Of a stretch of DNA of 64,000 nucleotides, positions 39,358-48,124 are shown piece after piece. A program made the position numbers and the translations under genes. The stretch comes from Nocardioides limicola (GTDB taxonomy: Bacteria > Actinomycetota > Actinomycetes > Propionibacteriales > Nocardioidaceae). How positions within the stretch are numbered: the first letter of the stretch is position 1; every line of letters starts with the position of its first letter. The notes under the pieces were generated by a model that worked only from the letters and a program-made list of their open reading frames with translations, searched no databases and was not told the DNA's origin. The stretch covers positions 372,001 to 436,000 of the forward strand of contig NZ_JAERJA010000003.1 in NCBI RefSeq assembly GCF_016827675.1, read 5' to 3'.

Positions 39358-39474
39358 TCACAGCTTCTCCACCGGGGCGTAGCGCAGCAGCAGTCGCTTG
39401 ACCCCCTCGGAGCCGAAGTCGATCGAGGCCATCGACTTCTCCGCGACCCCGTCGACGGCGACCACCGTGCCCAG
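39358..39474 (-). repeat. Right direct repeat: intact pcrA 3' end
   Basis: The functional counterpart of the fragment at 37585-37701. Between the two copies lies 1,656 bp (37702-39357) with two plus-strand genes. Copies are identical over 113 bp, with one mismatch next to the stop codon. Confidence 0.88.
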
Positions 39475-41706
39475 GCCGAAGGTGTCGTGCTGGACCCGAT
39501 CGCCGGGTGACAGTGCCGGGATCGGCCTGGACTTCCTGGCCTTCGCCGTCGCGTCGGCTCGCGCTGCCGCGGCGGTGAAGTTGCGGCGACCCGACGCGGT
39601 CGGCGTCCCCAGTCCACGGGGCGCACCGCCTTCGTAGGAGGAGTACGACGGGCGGTTCCACTGGGTCTGCTCGGCAGCGGTCCGACGCCAGTCGACCAGG
39701 GTGGCCGGCAGTTCGTCGAGGAACCTGGAGGCGGGGTTGTGCGAGGGGGCACCCCACGCGGACCGGACCACGGCCCGGGTCACATACAGCCGCTCCCTGG
39801 CCCGGGTCAGACCCACATAGGCGAGCCGACGCTCCTCCTCGAGCTCGGGCCGGTCCCCCAGCGACCTCGAGTGCGGGAAGATGCCGTCCTCGAGGCCGGT
39901 CAGGAAGACGACGGGGAACTCCAGCCCCTTCGCGGTGTGCAGGGTCATCAAGGTGACCATCCCGTTGTCGACGCCGTCGGGGGCATCGGGGATCTGGTCG
40001 GCGTCGGCGACCAGGGCGACGCGCTCGAGGAAGTCGTTCAGGTCCGGCGTGACCAGGCCCGCCTCGACGTCGGCCGGGTCGGCGGAGGGGCCGGGCACCG
40101 GGTCGTCGGCGAACTCGCGGGCCACCGCCACCAGTTCGGCGAGGTTCTCCAGCCTGGTCTCGTCCTGCGGGTCGTCGGAGGCCTCCAGCTCGGTCAGGTA
40201 GCCGCTGCGGTCCAGCACCGTCTCCAGGACCACGTCGGGACGCTCGCCCGCCTCGACCATCTGCTGCAACTCATCCGCCATGTCGGTGAAGCCGCGGATC
40301 GCGCTCAGGGACCTGGTGGCTACGCCGGGCGCCTCGTCGGCGCGGCGGAGTGCTTCGAAGAAGCCGATCCGTTCGCGATCGGCGAAGGCCTGCACGCAGG
40401 CCTCGGCTCGCTCCCCGATGCCGCGTTTGGGGGTGTTCAGGATGCGGCGCAAGGAGATCTCGTCGGCCGGGTTGGCCAGGAACCGCAGGTAGGCGAGCGC
40501 GTCGCGGATCTCCTTGCGCTCGTAGAACCGCACCCCGCCGACGACCTTGTAGGGCATCCCGAGGCGGATGAACATCTCCTCGAAGACCCGGGATTGGGCG
40601 TTGGTGCGGTAGAAGACCGCCACGTCACCGGGCTTGATGCCGTGCTCGTCGGTGAGGGTGTCGACCTCTGAGCTGACGAACCTGGCCTCGTCATGCTCGT
40701 CGTCTCCCACGTAGCCGACGATCTTCTCGCCGGGGCCGACGTCGGACCAGAGCCGCTTGCGCCGCCGGCCGTCGTTGTGGTCGATCACCGCGTTGGCGGC
40801 GTCGAGGATGGTCTGGGTGGAGCGGTAGTTCTGCTCGAGCAGGATGGTGGTCGCGTCCGGGAAGTCGGATTCGAAGTCGAGAATGTTGCGGATGTCGGCG
40901 CCTCGGAAGGCATAGATCGACTGGTCGGCGTCACCGACGACCATCAGCTCGCTCGGCGGCAACGCCTCATGGCCCGGCAGGTCGCCCTCGGGGTCAGCGG
41001 CGCAGAGTTGGTGGATCAACGCGTACTGAGCGTGGTTGGTGTCCTGGTATTCGTCGACCAGCACGTGCCGGAACCGTCGCCGGTAGTTCTCCCGGACGTC
41101 GGGGTGCGCGGCGAACAGGTTCACCGTCTCCATGATCAGGTCGTCGAAGTCGAACGCGTTGGCGGCGCGGAGCCGCTGCTGATAGAGGCGGTACGCCGCG
41201 ACGTACTGCTCCTCGGTGCGGGTGGCGGGCTCGACGTCATCGGCACCCACGAGCTCGTTCTTGCGGTCCGAGACCCAGTTCAGCACGGCGCGGGGCTGGT
41301 GCTGGCGGGGGTCGAGCTCGAGGTCCTTGCAGACCAGCGTCATCAGTCGCTTGGAGTCGGCTGCGTCGTAGATGGAGAAGTTCGACTTGAAGCCGAGCAG
41401 CTTCGCTTCCCGGCGAAGGATCCGCACGCAGGAGGAGTGGAAGGTGGAGACCCACATCACCGCGGCTCGGGGGCCGACCAGTTCGGTGACTCGTTCCCGC
41501 ATCTCGGCGGCGGCCTTGTTGGTGAAGGTGATGGCCAGGATGGAGCCGGGGTGGGCGCCACGCTCAGCGATCAACCAGGCGATCCGCCGGGTGAGGACCC
41601 GGGTCTTCCCCGAACCCGCCCCGGCGACCACCAGCAACGGTGGCCCGGCATGGGTGACGGCGGCTCGTTGCGAGTCGTTGAGTCCGTGGAGTAGGTCCGT
41701 CGGCAT
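39358..41706 (-). CDS. pcrA: ATP-dependent DNA helicase, PcrA/UvrD type
   Basis: A 782-residue superfamily 1A helicase for repair and replication restart. Walker A AGAGSGKT is at 28-35; helicase motifs include VDEYQDTNHAQYALIHQL, VVGDADQSIYAFRGADI and TLMTLHTAKGLEFPVVFLTG. The C-terminal region ends in a Tudor-like RNA-polymerase-binding segment (GDRVQHDTFGLGTVVAVDGV) typical of PcrA. ATG 41706 overlaps the upstream gene's stop by 1 nt (TGATG). Its last ~38 codons are duplicated at 37585-37701, so the present tail may have come with the inserted segment. Confidence 0.96.
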   Translation of the reverse strand: MPTDLLHGLNDSQRAAVTHAGPPLLVVAGAGSGKTRVLTRRIAWLIAERGAHPGSILAITFTNKAAAEMRERVTELVGPRAAVMWVSTFHSSCVRILRREAKLLGFKSNFSIYDAADSKRLMTLVCKDLELDPRQHQPRAVLNWVSDRKNELVGADDVEPATRTEEQYVAAYRLYQQRLRAANAFDFDDLIMETVNLFAAHPDVRENYRRRFRHVLVDEYQDTNHAQYALIHQLCAADPEGDLPGHEALPPSELMVVGDADQSIYAFRGADIRNILDFESDFPDATTILLEQNYRSTQTILDAANAVIDHNDGRRRKRLWSDVGPGEKIVGYVGDDEHDEARFVSSEVDTLTDEHGIKPGDVAVFYRTNAQSRVFEEMFIRLGMPYKVVGGVRFYERKEIRDALAYLRFLANPADEISLRRILNTPKRGIGERAEACVQAFADRERIGFFEALRRADEAPGVATRSLSAIRGFTDMADELQQMVEAGERPDVVLETVLDRSGYLTELEASDDPQDETRLENLAELVAVAREFADDPVPGPSADPADVEAGLVTPDLNDFLERVALVADADQIPDAPDGVDNGMVTLMTLHTAKGLEFPVVFLTGLEDGIFPHSRSLGDRPELEEERRLAYVGLTRARERLYVTRAVVRSAWGAPSHNPASRFLDELPATLVDWRRTAAEQTQWNRPSYSSYEGGAPRGLGTPTASGRRNFTAAAARADATAKARKSRPIPALSPGDRVQHDTFGLGTVVAVDGVAEKSMASIDFGSEGVKRLLLRYAPVEKL

Positions 41707-42062
41707 CAGACGTGGGCGGGTGACCACATGACGGCGACCACGACGTTGATCACGGAGATCGCGAGCAGTCCGACGTAAAGGCCTTGGGGGATCCGTGGCT
41801 TCCGCAGGTTGGCCATCACCAGGATCAGCAGGATGAGGCCGATCGCGAACTTGACCCCGACCTTGGCGTGGTTGACGTCGCCGTCGCCGGCCTCGAGGAG
41901 ACCGACCAGCAACAGTCCGGTGAGGAAGGCCGTGCCGACCCCGTCCCGGATGATCCCGGTGATCCTCTTCTCGTCGTCTCGCACCTGGGCGAGCAGGCCA
42001 CCGATCAAAGCAGCGATGGCGAGGATGTGGATGACGAGGAGGATCAGACGGAGGGTTTCCAT
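41706..42062 (-). CDS. Small integral membrane protein, four predicted helices
   Basis: A 118-residue hydrophobic protein with helices at about 3-22, 42-60, 70-87 and 92-112, with basic and acidic residues confined to the loop after helix 1. ATG 42062 gives the natural start ahead of the first helix. The stop overlaps the pcrA start by 1 nt, so it probably drives pcrA translation. I do not recognise a named family. Confidence 0.7.
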   Translation of the reverse strand: METLRLILLVIHILAIAALIGGLLAQVRDDEKRITGIIRDGVGTAFLTGLLLVGLLEAGDGDVNHAKVGVKFAIGLILLILVMANLRKPRIPQGLYVGLLAISVINVVVAVMWSPAHV

Positions 42063-42137
42063 GAGACCGAAGGTTATCCGGTCGGCCCGACAGCCTGGGG
42101 CAGCAGGCGGGTGAGCGACCGCCACACACCGGCGGAC

Positions 42138-43022
42138 TCACCGTGCCAACTCGGTCTCCTGTCGCGCATGGGCCAGTTTGTGCGGGTTGCGCATCACGAA
42201 GATGCGGCTGATGAGCCCGTCCTCGACCACGACACTGACCACGGTGTCCAGCACGCCGCCGATGTCGACGCGCGCCCCGGGGGCGCCATTGAGCACGGCC
42301 GGAGCCAACACGGCACCCTCGGGGGCGGCGCGCCTGGCGAAGAAGCTCAGGAAACGGCTGACCACGTCCGCGCCGGCCAGCGGGACCCGCGCAGCGACCA
42401 CGACCCCACCGCCGTCGGCGATCAGCACCACGTCGGGTGCGAGCACGTCGAGCAGGCCCTGCAAGTCACCGTTGCTGACTGCGGCCAGGAACCTCTCCAC
42501 CACCTGCTCCTGCTCAGAGCGGGCGACCTCGCGCCGTGGCCGGCGAGCCGCCACATGTTCGCGGGCCCGGTGCGCGATCTGCCGCACCGCGGCCGGTGAC
42601 TTGCCGACCGACTCGGCGATCTCGTCGTACGGCACGTCGAACACCTCCCGGAGCACGAAGACGGCCCGCTCGTACGCCGTCAACGTCTCGAGCACGGTCA
42701 GCATGGCGATCGACACACTGTCGGCCAGCTCCACGTCCTCGGCCACGTCCGGGCTGGTCAGCAGCGGCTCGGGGAGCCACTCGCCGACATACTCCTCGCG
42801 GCGACGGGACAGGGTGCGGAGCCGGTTGAGCGCCAGCCGAGTGACGATGCGCACCAGGTAGGCGCGCGGGTCGCGAACCTCGGACTCCTCGACATCCGCC
42901 CACCGCAGCCAGGTCTCCTGGACGACATCCTCGGCGTCAGCTGCGGAGCCGAGCATCTCGTAGGCCACCGTGAAGAGCAGGTTGCGGTGCTCCACGAACG
43001 CGTCAGTGCCCGAGTCACTCAT
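42138..43022 (-). CDS. sigJ: ECF41-group sigma factor with fused SnoaL-like regulatory domain
   Basis: A 294-residue factor. Regions 2 and 4 occupy about 1-165, and a C-terminal SnoaL-like domain follows from about 170. ECF41 hallmarks are visible: the linker YVGEWLPEPL near 78-87, the DGGG motif at 203-206 and RNPHKL near the C-terminus (NPDKL in the group consensus). In this group the extension takes the place of an anti-sigma factor and tunes activity. The gene overlaps its carboxymuconolactone-decarboxylase-like partner by 8 bp, the classic ECF41 context. The symbol follows the mycobacterial homologue. Confidence 0.9.
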   Translation of the reverse strand: MSDSGTDAFVEHRNLLFTVAYEMLGSAADAEDVVQETWLRWADVEESEVRDPRAYLVRIVTRLALNRLRTLSRRREEYVGEWLPEPLLTSPDVAEDVELADSVSIAMLTVLETLTAYERAVFVLREVFDVPYDEIAESVGKSPAAVRQIAHRAREHVAARRPRREVARSEQEQVVERFLAAVSNGDLQGLLDVLAPDVVLIADGGGVVVAARVPLAGADVVSRFLSFFARRAAPEGAVLAPAVLNGAPGARVDIGGVLDTVVSVVVEDGLISRIFVMRNPHKLAHARQETELAR

Positions 43023-43611
43023 GGGCAGACTCTACGGCGCCACCGACCTCCGCCATAGGCTTCAACCCGCAGGCTTCGGCGAAGCCGTCCGACTCGACAC
43101 CGAAGGCGACGTTGCCGCGGGTGGTGAGGTTGGCGAAGGCGATCGCGGCGGTCAACTCCACCAGGGCCGCAGCGCCCAGGTGCTCCAGCAGCACCGCGGC
43201 CATCTCGTCGGTCACCGTGGGGGGCGTGTGGGTCATCGCCTCGGCGTAGCCCATCACCTCCCGCTCCAGCGGAGTGAACACGTCCGACTCCCGCCACCGG
43301 GGCACCTCGCGGGCCTTCTCGAGGTCCAGGTGCTCGTTGTGAGCCTGGAAGTAGTTGAAGTCCAGGCACCAGGTGCAGCCCACCTGGGCGGCGACCGCCA
43401 TGTGCGCGAACGTCTTCAGCTGGGCATCGCAGGTGTTCCACTTGTCGACCTTGCCGCCGATCCCGAAACTGGCCATCAGCACCTTCGGATTGTGCCAGTA
43501 GACCCCTAGCAAGGTCGGCGCCTTCCCCAGCTTCTTGGTGGCCATCCGCGTGATCAGCCTCCCCTTCAGGCCGGTGATCTCTGCCGGGGGGATACGGGGT
43601 GTCTGGGTCAT
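43015..43611 (-). CDS. AhpD-like/carboxymuconolactone decarboxylase-family protein, ECF41 partner
   Basis: A 198-residue protein of the AhpD superfamily with a redox-type CTWC motif near 79-82 and a downstream FNYFQAHNE segment. It may reduce peroxides or act as an oxidoreductase of unknown substrate. It is first in the operon with the ECF41 sigma factor. AGGAG lies a few nt before the ATG. An ECF41-type promoter (TGTCACA, 16 nt, TGTC) lies 34-60 bp upstream, implying positive autoregulation by the sigma factor encoded next. Confidence 0.88.
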   Translation of the reverse strand: MTQTPRIPPAEITGLKGRLITRMATKKLGKAPTLLGVYWHNPKVLMASFGIGGKVDKWNTCDAQLKTFAHMAVAAQVGCTWCLDFNYFQAHNEHLDLEKAREVPRWRESDVFTPLEREVMGYAEAMTHTPPTVTDEMAAVLLEHLGAAALVELTAAIAFANLTTRGNVAFGVESDGFAEACGLKPMAEVGGAVESAHE

Positions 43612-43644
43612 GACTGCTCCTCAATGTGTCGGTTTCGACATGAA

Positions 43645-43671
43645 GACACCGCCAAGGCCCCGGATGTGACA
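43645..43671 (-). promoter_or_regulatory. ECF41-type promoter
   Basis: On the minus strand TGTCACA (43671-43665) is followed by 16 nt and TGTC (43648-43645). The published ECF41 consensus is TGTCACA with CGTC at about 16 nt. This gives 7/7 in the -35 and 3/4 in the -10, directly ahead of the ECF41 partner gene. Confidence 0.7.
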
Positions 43672-43713
43672 GAAGGTTGCGCATCGATGAGGTGGCTCAT
43701 CAGCGGAGCGAGT

Positions 43714-44148
43714 TCAGACGACCACCACGTCCAAGCCCTCGTAGGTGAGGAAGTCGGTGTCCGTAGTGACAAGTCGCGCACTGGCGGCTACGGCGAATGC
43801 GGCCAGGTACGCATCCATCCACACCTTGGGCGAGGACGTGCTCCGGGCGGCGAACCGCATCCAGTGCGCCTCTACACCAGGAGGCTCAGTCGAGAAACTG
43901 ACGCGAGGGTCTGCGGAGATCTGGGCGAGGGCCACCTGCGCCTCCACGTTGGTGAGCGGCCTGCTGGCGTAGGACTGGAACACCGCCGCGGTGCTGAGCA
44001 GGCGAAGCAGGCTCTGCTGCGTCGATCGGCACACCAGCAGGCTGTCGGGCTCCTCGACCGCGGAGAGCCACTCCAACGCCCGCGAGTGGTTGGCATGACC
44101 GGACAACGTCAACGCGAGCCACACGTTGGTGTCGACCAGGTGTTTCAA
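43714..44148 (-). CDS. vapC: PIN-domain toxin, VapC family
   Basis: A 144-residue PIN ribonuclease. Acidic residues of the active site are in the N-terminal LVDTNVWLAL (Asp 6), WMDAYLAAFA and TTDTDFLTYEG. The expected role is cleavage of specific RNAs, kept in check by VapB. The start is TTG at 44148, set by a 4-bp overlap with vapB (TTGA), which should keep toxin translation low and coupled. Confidence 0.88.
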   Translation of the reverse strand: MKHLVDTNVWLALTLSGHANHSRALEWLSAVEEPDSLLVCRSTQQSLLRLLSTAAVFQSYASRPLTNVEAQVALAQISADPRVSFSTEPPGVEAHWMRFAARSTSSPKVWMDAYLAAFAVAASARLVTTDTDFLTYEGLDVVVV

Positions 44149-44426
44149 CGCGTGTCCCGATCACCTGCGGTCCACTCGGCCTCCTGAGCAGTGAGGATCT
44201 CGGAGGCCCGCTGTGGGGTGAGTTCGGCGCCAGCGGTCGCTTCTCCCGTGAGCACCAAAGGAAACGACACCCTGACCTCGTGTTCGGGCCAGACGTAGTC
44301 GGGTGCCCCGTGCATCGCGGAGCGGAGGAGTTCCGTCACCACGTCCTTCATCGATCGGCGCTCCTGGGCAGCCCGCACCTTGATCTCGACGATCAGGTCG
44401 TCGGGGAGTTCGAGAGTCGTCTTCAC
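44145..44426 (-). CDS. vapB: Ribbon-helix-helix antitoxin, VapB family
   Basis: A 93-residue antitoxin. The first ~40 residues (MKTTLELPDDLIVEIKVRAA, then SMKDVVTELL) form an Arc/MetJ-type ribbon-helix-helix DNA-binding fold. The C-terminus, rich in Glu and Ala, would wrap around VapC. It starts at GTG 44426. A -10 element TAATAT lies 6 nt upstream inside a 9-bp inverted repeat, fitting leaderless transcription and autorepression. Confidence 0.88.
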   Translation of the reverse strand: MKTTLELPDDLIVEIKVRAAQERRSMKDVVTELLRSAMHGAPDYVWPEHEVRVSFPLVLTGEATAGAELTPQRASEILTAQEAEWTAGDRDTR

Positions 44427-44428
44427 GG

Positions 44429-44452
44429 ACCCATATTACCAGGAATATGGGT
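44429..44452 (-). promoter_or_regulatory. vapBC promoter/operator
   Basis: A perfect 9-bp inverted repeat (ACCCATATT and AATATGGGT, 6-nt spacer) sits 2 nt upstream of the vapB GTG. On the minus strand it contains TAATAT (44438-44433), a good -10, so VapB/VapBC binding would block initiation. Confidence 0.65.
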
Positions 44453-44464
44453 TTACGGGTCACG

Positions 44465-45526
44465 CTAGGCCGCGTCCCGCAACCGACGGCGTACGGCGAG
44501 TGCGGCGGCCCGGCCGGCTCGGTTGCCGCCGATGGTGCTCGCCGAGGGGCCGTAGCCGACGAACTGCACCCGAGGATCCGCGGCCGCGGTCACGGCCGTC
44601 TGTACGTCGCTGCTGCCGGCCAGCAGCGCGACCCCGCCGTGGGCGCTGCGAAGGTGCAGCGGGGCCAGGTGCCGGATCGCGGGCCGGAAGCCGGTGGCCC
44701 ACACGATCGCGTCGACCGCCTCGAAGCTGTCGTCGGCCCAGCGCACTCCGTCGGCCTCGATCCGGGCGAACATCGGTCGCCGTCGGTCATACACGCCCAG
44801 CCGCGCCGCCTGCTGCTCCTGAGGTCGCAACGCCAGGCCGGTGACACTGACCACGCTCGCCGGCGGCCGTCCGTCACGGACCCGCTCCAGCACCTGACCG
44901 ATCGCGTCCCGGCCGGCGTTCTCGTCGAACTCCTGGCGCCACATCGGTTCCCGGCGGGTCACCCACAGCACGTCGGTGCGCGGTGCCAACTCGCCGAGGA
45001 ACTGCACCGCGGAGGCGCCGCCGCCGACGACCAGCACCCGCTTGCCGTCGAAGTGCTCCGGACCCGGGTAGTCGACGGTGTGCCACTGCTCGCCAGCGAA
45101 GGTCTCCGCGCCCGGGTAGTTCGGGATGAACGGCTGGGTCCAGGTGCCGGTGGCGTTGACCAGCGTCCGGGTCACCCAGGTGCGTTCCCCCGCGTGCACG
45201 ATCAGCAGGTCGCCGTCACTGGTCACCCGGTCGACCAGGACGGGTCGCACCACCGGGAGGTCATGCTCGCGCTCGTAGCGGTCGAACCAGGAGGCGACGA
45301 CGCGGTTGGCCGGGGCGTGGTCCCGCTCGGGTGCGGGCGCTTCGGGCAGATCGGCGACGCCGTGCACGTCGCTCATGGTCAGCGAGTCCCAGCGGTGTTG
45401 CCACGCACCCCCGGCCCGCTCATTGGCGTCGAGCAACACGTGATCGATGCCGAGACGACGCAGGTGGAAGGAGGCGGACAACCCTCCCTGTCCCGCTCCG
45501 ATCACCACCGCGTCGTAGATGTGCAT
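44465..45526 (-). CDS. FAD-dependent monooxygenase-like oxidoreductase (CzcO/FMO type)
   Basis: A 353-residue flavoprotein with the FAD motif [19 protein letters not shown] near 7-25, an NADP motif [17 protein letters not shown] near 166-182 and the ATGFRP segment typical of flavin-containing monooxygenases. Substrate specificity cannot be judged. The gene stands alone, diverging from fumarase with about 67 bp between starts. The stop is 12 bp before the vapBC operator. Confidence 0.85.
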   Translation of the reverse strand: MHIYDAVVIGAGQGGLSASFHLRRLGIDHVLLDANERAGGAWQHRWDSLTMSDVHGVADLPEAPAPERDHAPANRVVASWFDRYEREHDLPVVRPVLVDRVTSDGDLLIVHAGERTWVTRTLVNATGTWTQPFIPNYPGAETFAGEQWHTVDYPGPEHFDGKRVLVVGGGASAVQFLGELAPRTDVLWVTRREPMWRQEFDENAGRDAIGQVLERVRDGRPPASVVSVTGLALRPQEQQAARLGVYDRRRPMFARIEADGVRWADDSFEAVDAIVWATGFRPAIRHLAPLHLRSAHGGVALLAGSSDVQTAVTAAADPRVQFVGYGPSASTIGGNRAGRAAALAVRRRLRDAA

Positions 45527-45579
45527 GAAGGGTCAACCATCTGGTGGGCGCCGCTATGCCCACCAGCGCGCCGACGGCG

Positions 45580-45585
45580 TATCCT
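45580..45585 (+). promoter_or_regulatory. -10 element of a probably leaderless fumarase transcript
   Basis: TATCCT is 8 nt ahead of the fumarase GTG, with no Shine-Dalgarno between them. Confidence 0.5.
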
Positions 45586-45593
45586 CAGGCACC

Positions 45594-47300
45594 GTGGCTG
45601 ACGCAGAGTTCCGGTACTCCGACCTCCTTCCCACGGGTGCCGACGACACCCCCTACCGCCTGATCACCACCGACGGTGTCGAGACGGTCGACGGGCCCGA
45701 TGGGCAGACCTTCTTGAAGGTGAGCCCCGAGGCGATCCAGCAGTTGACCGCGGAGGCGATGCACGACATCAGCCACTACCTGCGGCCGGCGCACCTGGCG
45801 CAGTTGCGCAAGATCATCGACGACCCCGAGTCTTCGGGCAACGACCGGTTCGTGGCGCTGGACCTGCTCAAGAACGTGAACATCTCCGCCGGTGGCGTGC
45901 TGCCGATGTGTCAGGACACCGGCACCGCGATCGTGATGGGCAAGAAGTCCGAGGGCGTGCTCACCGGCGCCGACGACGCGGAGTGGATCAGCAAGGGGGT
46001 GTACGACGCCTACACCAAACTCAACCTGCGCTACTCCCAACTCGCGCCGCTGACGACGTACGAGGAGAAGAACACCGGCACCAACCTGCCGGCCCAGATC
46101 GAGCTCTACTCGACCCCGGCGGCGCCCGGCAAGGCACCGGAGTACAAGTTCCTCTTCATGGCCAAGGGTGGCGGCTCGGCGAACAAGTCGTTCCTGTTCC
46201 AGGAGACCAAGGCGATCCTGAACCCGACCCGGCTGTTGAAGTTCCTGGACGAGAAGATCCGCAGCCTGGGCACCGCCGCCTGCCCGCCGTACCACCTGGC
46301 GGTGGTGATCGGTGGCACCAGCGCCGAGTTCGCACTGAAGACCGCGAAGTACGCCAGCGCGCACTACCTCGACAACCTGCCCACCGAGGGGTCGATGAGC
46401 GCCCACGGGTTCCGCGACCTGGAGCTGGAGGACGAGGTCTTCAAGCTCACCCAGTCCTTCGGGATCGGCGCCCAGTTCGGCGGCAAGTACTTCTGCCACG
46501 ACGTGCGGGTGGTGCGCCTCCCCCGCCACGGCGCCTCCTGCCCGGTGGCGATCGCGGTCTCCTGCTCCGCGGACCGGCAGGCGCTGGGCAAGATCACCGC
46601 CGAGGGCGTCTTCCTGGAGCAGTTGGAGATGGATCCGGCCCATTACATGCCTGATGCCGGGGTCGCCGAGGACATCGCCGGCGGTGAGGTGGTCAAGATC
46701 GACCTCAACCAGCCGATGAGCGAGATCCTCGCCGAACTCTCCAAGCACCCGGTGAAGACCCGGCTGTCGCTGACCGGCCCACTGGTGGTGGCCCGCGACA
46801 TCGCGCACGCCAAGATCCAGGAGCGACTCGATGCCGGCGAGGAGATGCCCGACTACCTGAAGAACCACCCGGTCTACTACGCCGGTCCCGCCAAGACGCC
46901 GGCCGGGATGGCCTCGGGGTCGTTCGGGCCGACCACCGCCGGACGGATGGACTCCTACGTCGACGCGTTCCAGGCCGCCGGCGGTTCGATGGTGATGCTC
47001 GCCAAGGGCAACCGGTCCAAGCAGGTCACCGAGGCGTGCGACACGTACGGCGGCTTCTACCTCGGCTCGATCGGCGGCCCGGCCGCACGGCTGGCCCAGG
47101 ACTGCATCAAGAGCCAAGAGGTCATCGAGTACCCCGAGCTCGGCATGGAGGCGATCTGGAAGATCGAGGTCGAGGACTTCCCGGCGTTCATCGTGGTCGA
47201 CGACAAGGGCAACGACTTCTTCACCGATCCGTCCGGCGCGGTGACGGTGCCGCTGAGCTCGCTGCAGTCCGCGGGCATCCGGGTGCGGTCGGCTGAGTGA
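45594..47300 (+). CDS. fum: Class I fumarate hydratase (iron-sulfur)
   Basis: A 568-residue, two-domain, oxygen-sensitive [4Fe-4S] fumarase interconverting fumarate and malate. Likely cluster cysteines, judged from family motifs, are C106 ([10 protein letters not shown]), C230 ([10 protein letters not shown]) and C324 (AVSCSADRQ). [20 protein letters not shown] near 440-460 is a substrate-side signature. GTG 45594 is chosen because a TATCCT -10 lies 8 nt upstream and homology starts soon after. A Nudix gene follows at 13 bp. Confidence 0.95.
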   Translation: MADAEFRYSDLLPTGADDTPYRLITTDGVETVDGPDGQTFLKVSPEAIQQLTAEAMHDISHYLRPAHLAQLRKIIDDPESSGNDRFVALDLLKNVNISAGGVLPMCQDTGTAIVMGKKSEGVLTGADDAEWISKGVYDAYTKLNLRYSQLAPLTTYEEKNTGTNLPAQIELYSTPAAPGKAPEYKFLFMAKGGGSANKSFLFQETKAILNPTRLLKFLDEKIRSLGTAACPPYHLAVVIGGTSAEFALKTAKYASAHYLDNLPTEGSMSAHGFRDLELEDEVFKLTQSFGIGAQFGGKYFCHDVRVVRLPRHGASCPVAIAVSCSADRQALGKITAEGVFLEQLEMDPAHYMPDAGVAEDIAGGEVVKIDLNQPMSEILAELSKHPVKTRLSLTGPLVVARDIAHAKIQERLDAGEEMPDYLKNHPVYYAGPAKTPAGMASGSFGPTTAGRMDSYVDAFQAAGGSMVMLAKGNRSKQVTEACDTYGGFYLGSIGGPAARLAQDCIKSQEVIEYPELGMEAIWKIEVEDFPAFIVVDDKGNDFFTDPSGAVTVPLSSLQSAGIRVRSAE

Positions 47301-47313
47301 TCCCGGCGATGCG

Positions 47314-47862
47314 GTGAGCCGCTGGGATCGACTGCTGGATCCGGCCGACGCGGTCGGCATGTCGGCGTTCGGCAACACCGACGCCGCCGTGCTGGTGCCC
47401 GTGTACGACGACGGGGCGTCGCTGGTCGTCGTCCTCACCGAGCGGCGGGCGGACCTGCGGCGGCACGCCGGTGAGATCTCCTTCCCCGGTGGCCGCCGCG
47501 ACCCGGGTGAGGACCTGATGACCACCGCCCTGCGCGAGGCCCATGAGGAGATCGGTCTGGACCCGGCCGAGGCCACGGTGGTCGGCGCACTGCCGCCGAC
47601 GACCACACTCGTGACCCGCTTCCGCGTCTACCCGTTCGTGGCCCAGGTGCCGGCTCGGGACCCGGACGCCTGGCGGCTGCAGGACGACGAGGTGGCGAGG
47701 GTGCTGCACCTGAACCTCGACGACCTGCGGGCGGGTCGTCGGATGCGGCCGCTGCCGCGGCTGGGCGTGCCCGTGCCCACCGTCAGCTTCACTGTCGACG
47801 GCCACCTGGTGTGGGGCGCCACCGCCCGAATGATCGACGGGCTGCTGCGCCGCCTGGAGTGA
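47314..47862 (+). CDS. Nudix hydrolase, CoA pyrophosphatase type
   Basis: A 182-residue protein with a complete Nudix box (GGRRDPGEDLMTTALREAHE then EIGL near 54-77) preceded by GEISFPGG, the combination typical of CoA-diphosphatases (NudL/YeaB class). It likely degrades CoA or related diphosphates. It starts at GTG 47314, 13 bp after the fumarase stop, so it is probably co-transcribed. A tandem repeat array follows the stop. Confidence 0.87.
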   Translation: MSRWDRLLDPADAVGMSAFGNTDAAVLVPVYDDGASLVVVLTERRADLRRHAGEISFPGGRRDPGEDLMTTALREAHEEIGLDPAEATVVGALPPTTTLVTRFRVYPFVAQVPARDPDAWRLQDDEVARVLHLNLDDLRAGRRMRPLPRLGVPVPTVSFTVDGHLVWGATARMIDGLLRRLE

Positions 47863-47881
47863 GTCCGCGGGTCGGCAGCGC

Positions 47882-48124
47882 CCTCGGTGATCGAGTGCCG
47901 CCGAGCCTGCGAGGCGGTGTGCTGCCTCGGTGATCGAGTGCCGCCGAGCCTGCGAGGCGGTGTATCGAGATCACCAACTCCGCGGACACTCGACCACCGA
48001 AGAGTCGCCCTCGGTGATCGAGTGCCGCCGAGCCTGCGAGGCGGTGTGCTGCCTCGGTGATCGAGTGCCGCCGAGCCTGCGAGGCGGTGTGGTGCCTCGG
48101 TGATCGAGTGCCGCCGAGCCTGGG
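47882..48124. repeat. Tandem array of a 43-bp repeat
   Basis: Five copies begin at 47882, 47925, 48009, 48052 and 48095, each opening CCTCGGTGATCGAGTGCCGC. Copies 1, 3 and 4 are spaced exactly 43 bp from the next. Copy 2 carries a different tail of about 41 bp whose end (ACTCGACCACCGA) is inverted relative to the unit's start, so it resembles a full dispersed inverted-repeat element from which the short unit was multiplied. Copy 5 is truncated at the doxX stop. The interval 47863-48124 holds no gene. Confidence 0.9.

Noticed and set aside
41707..42141. A longer PcrA N-terminus
   Set aside because: The extra ~145 codons lie out of frame over a membrane-protein gene; homology begins at MPTDLLHGLN.
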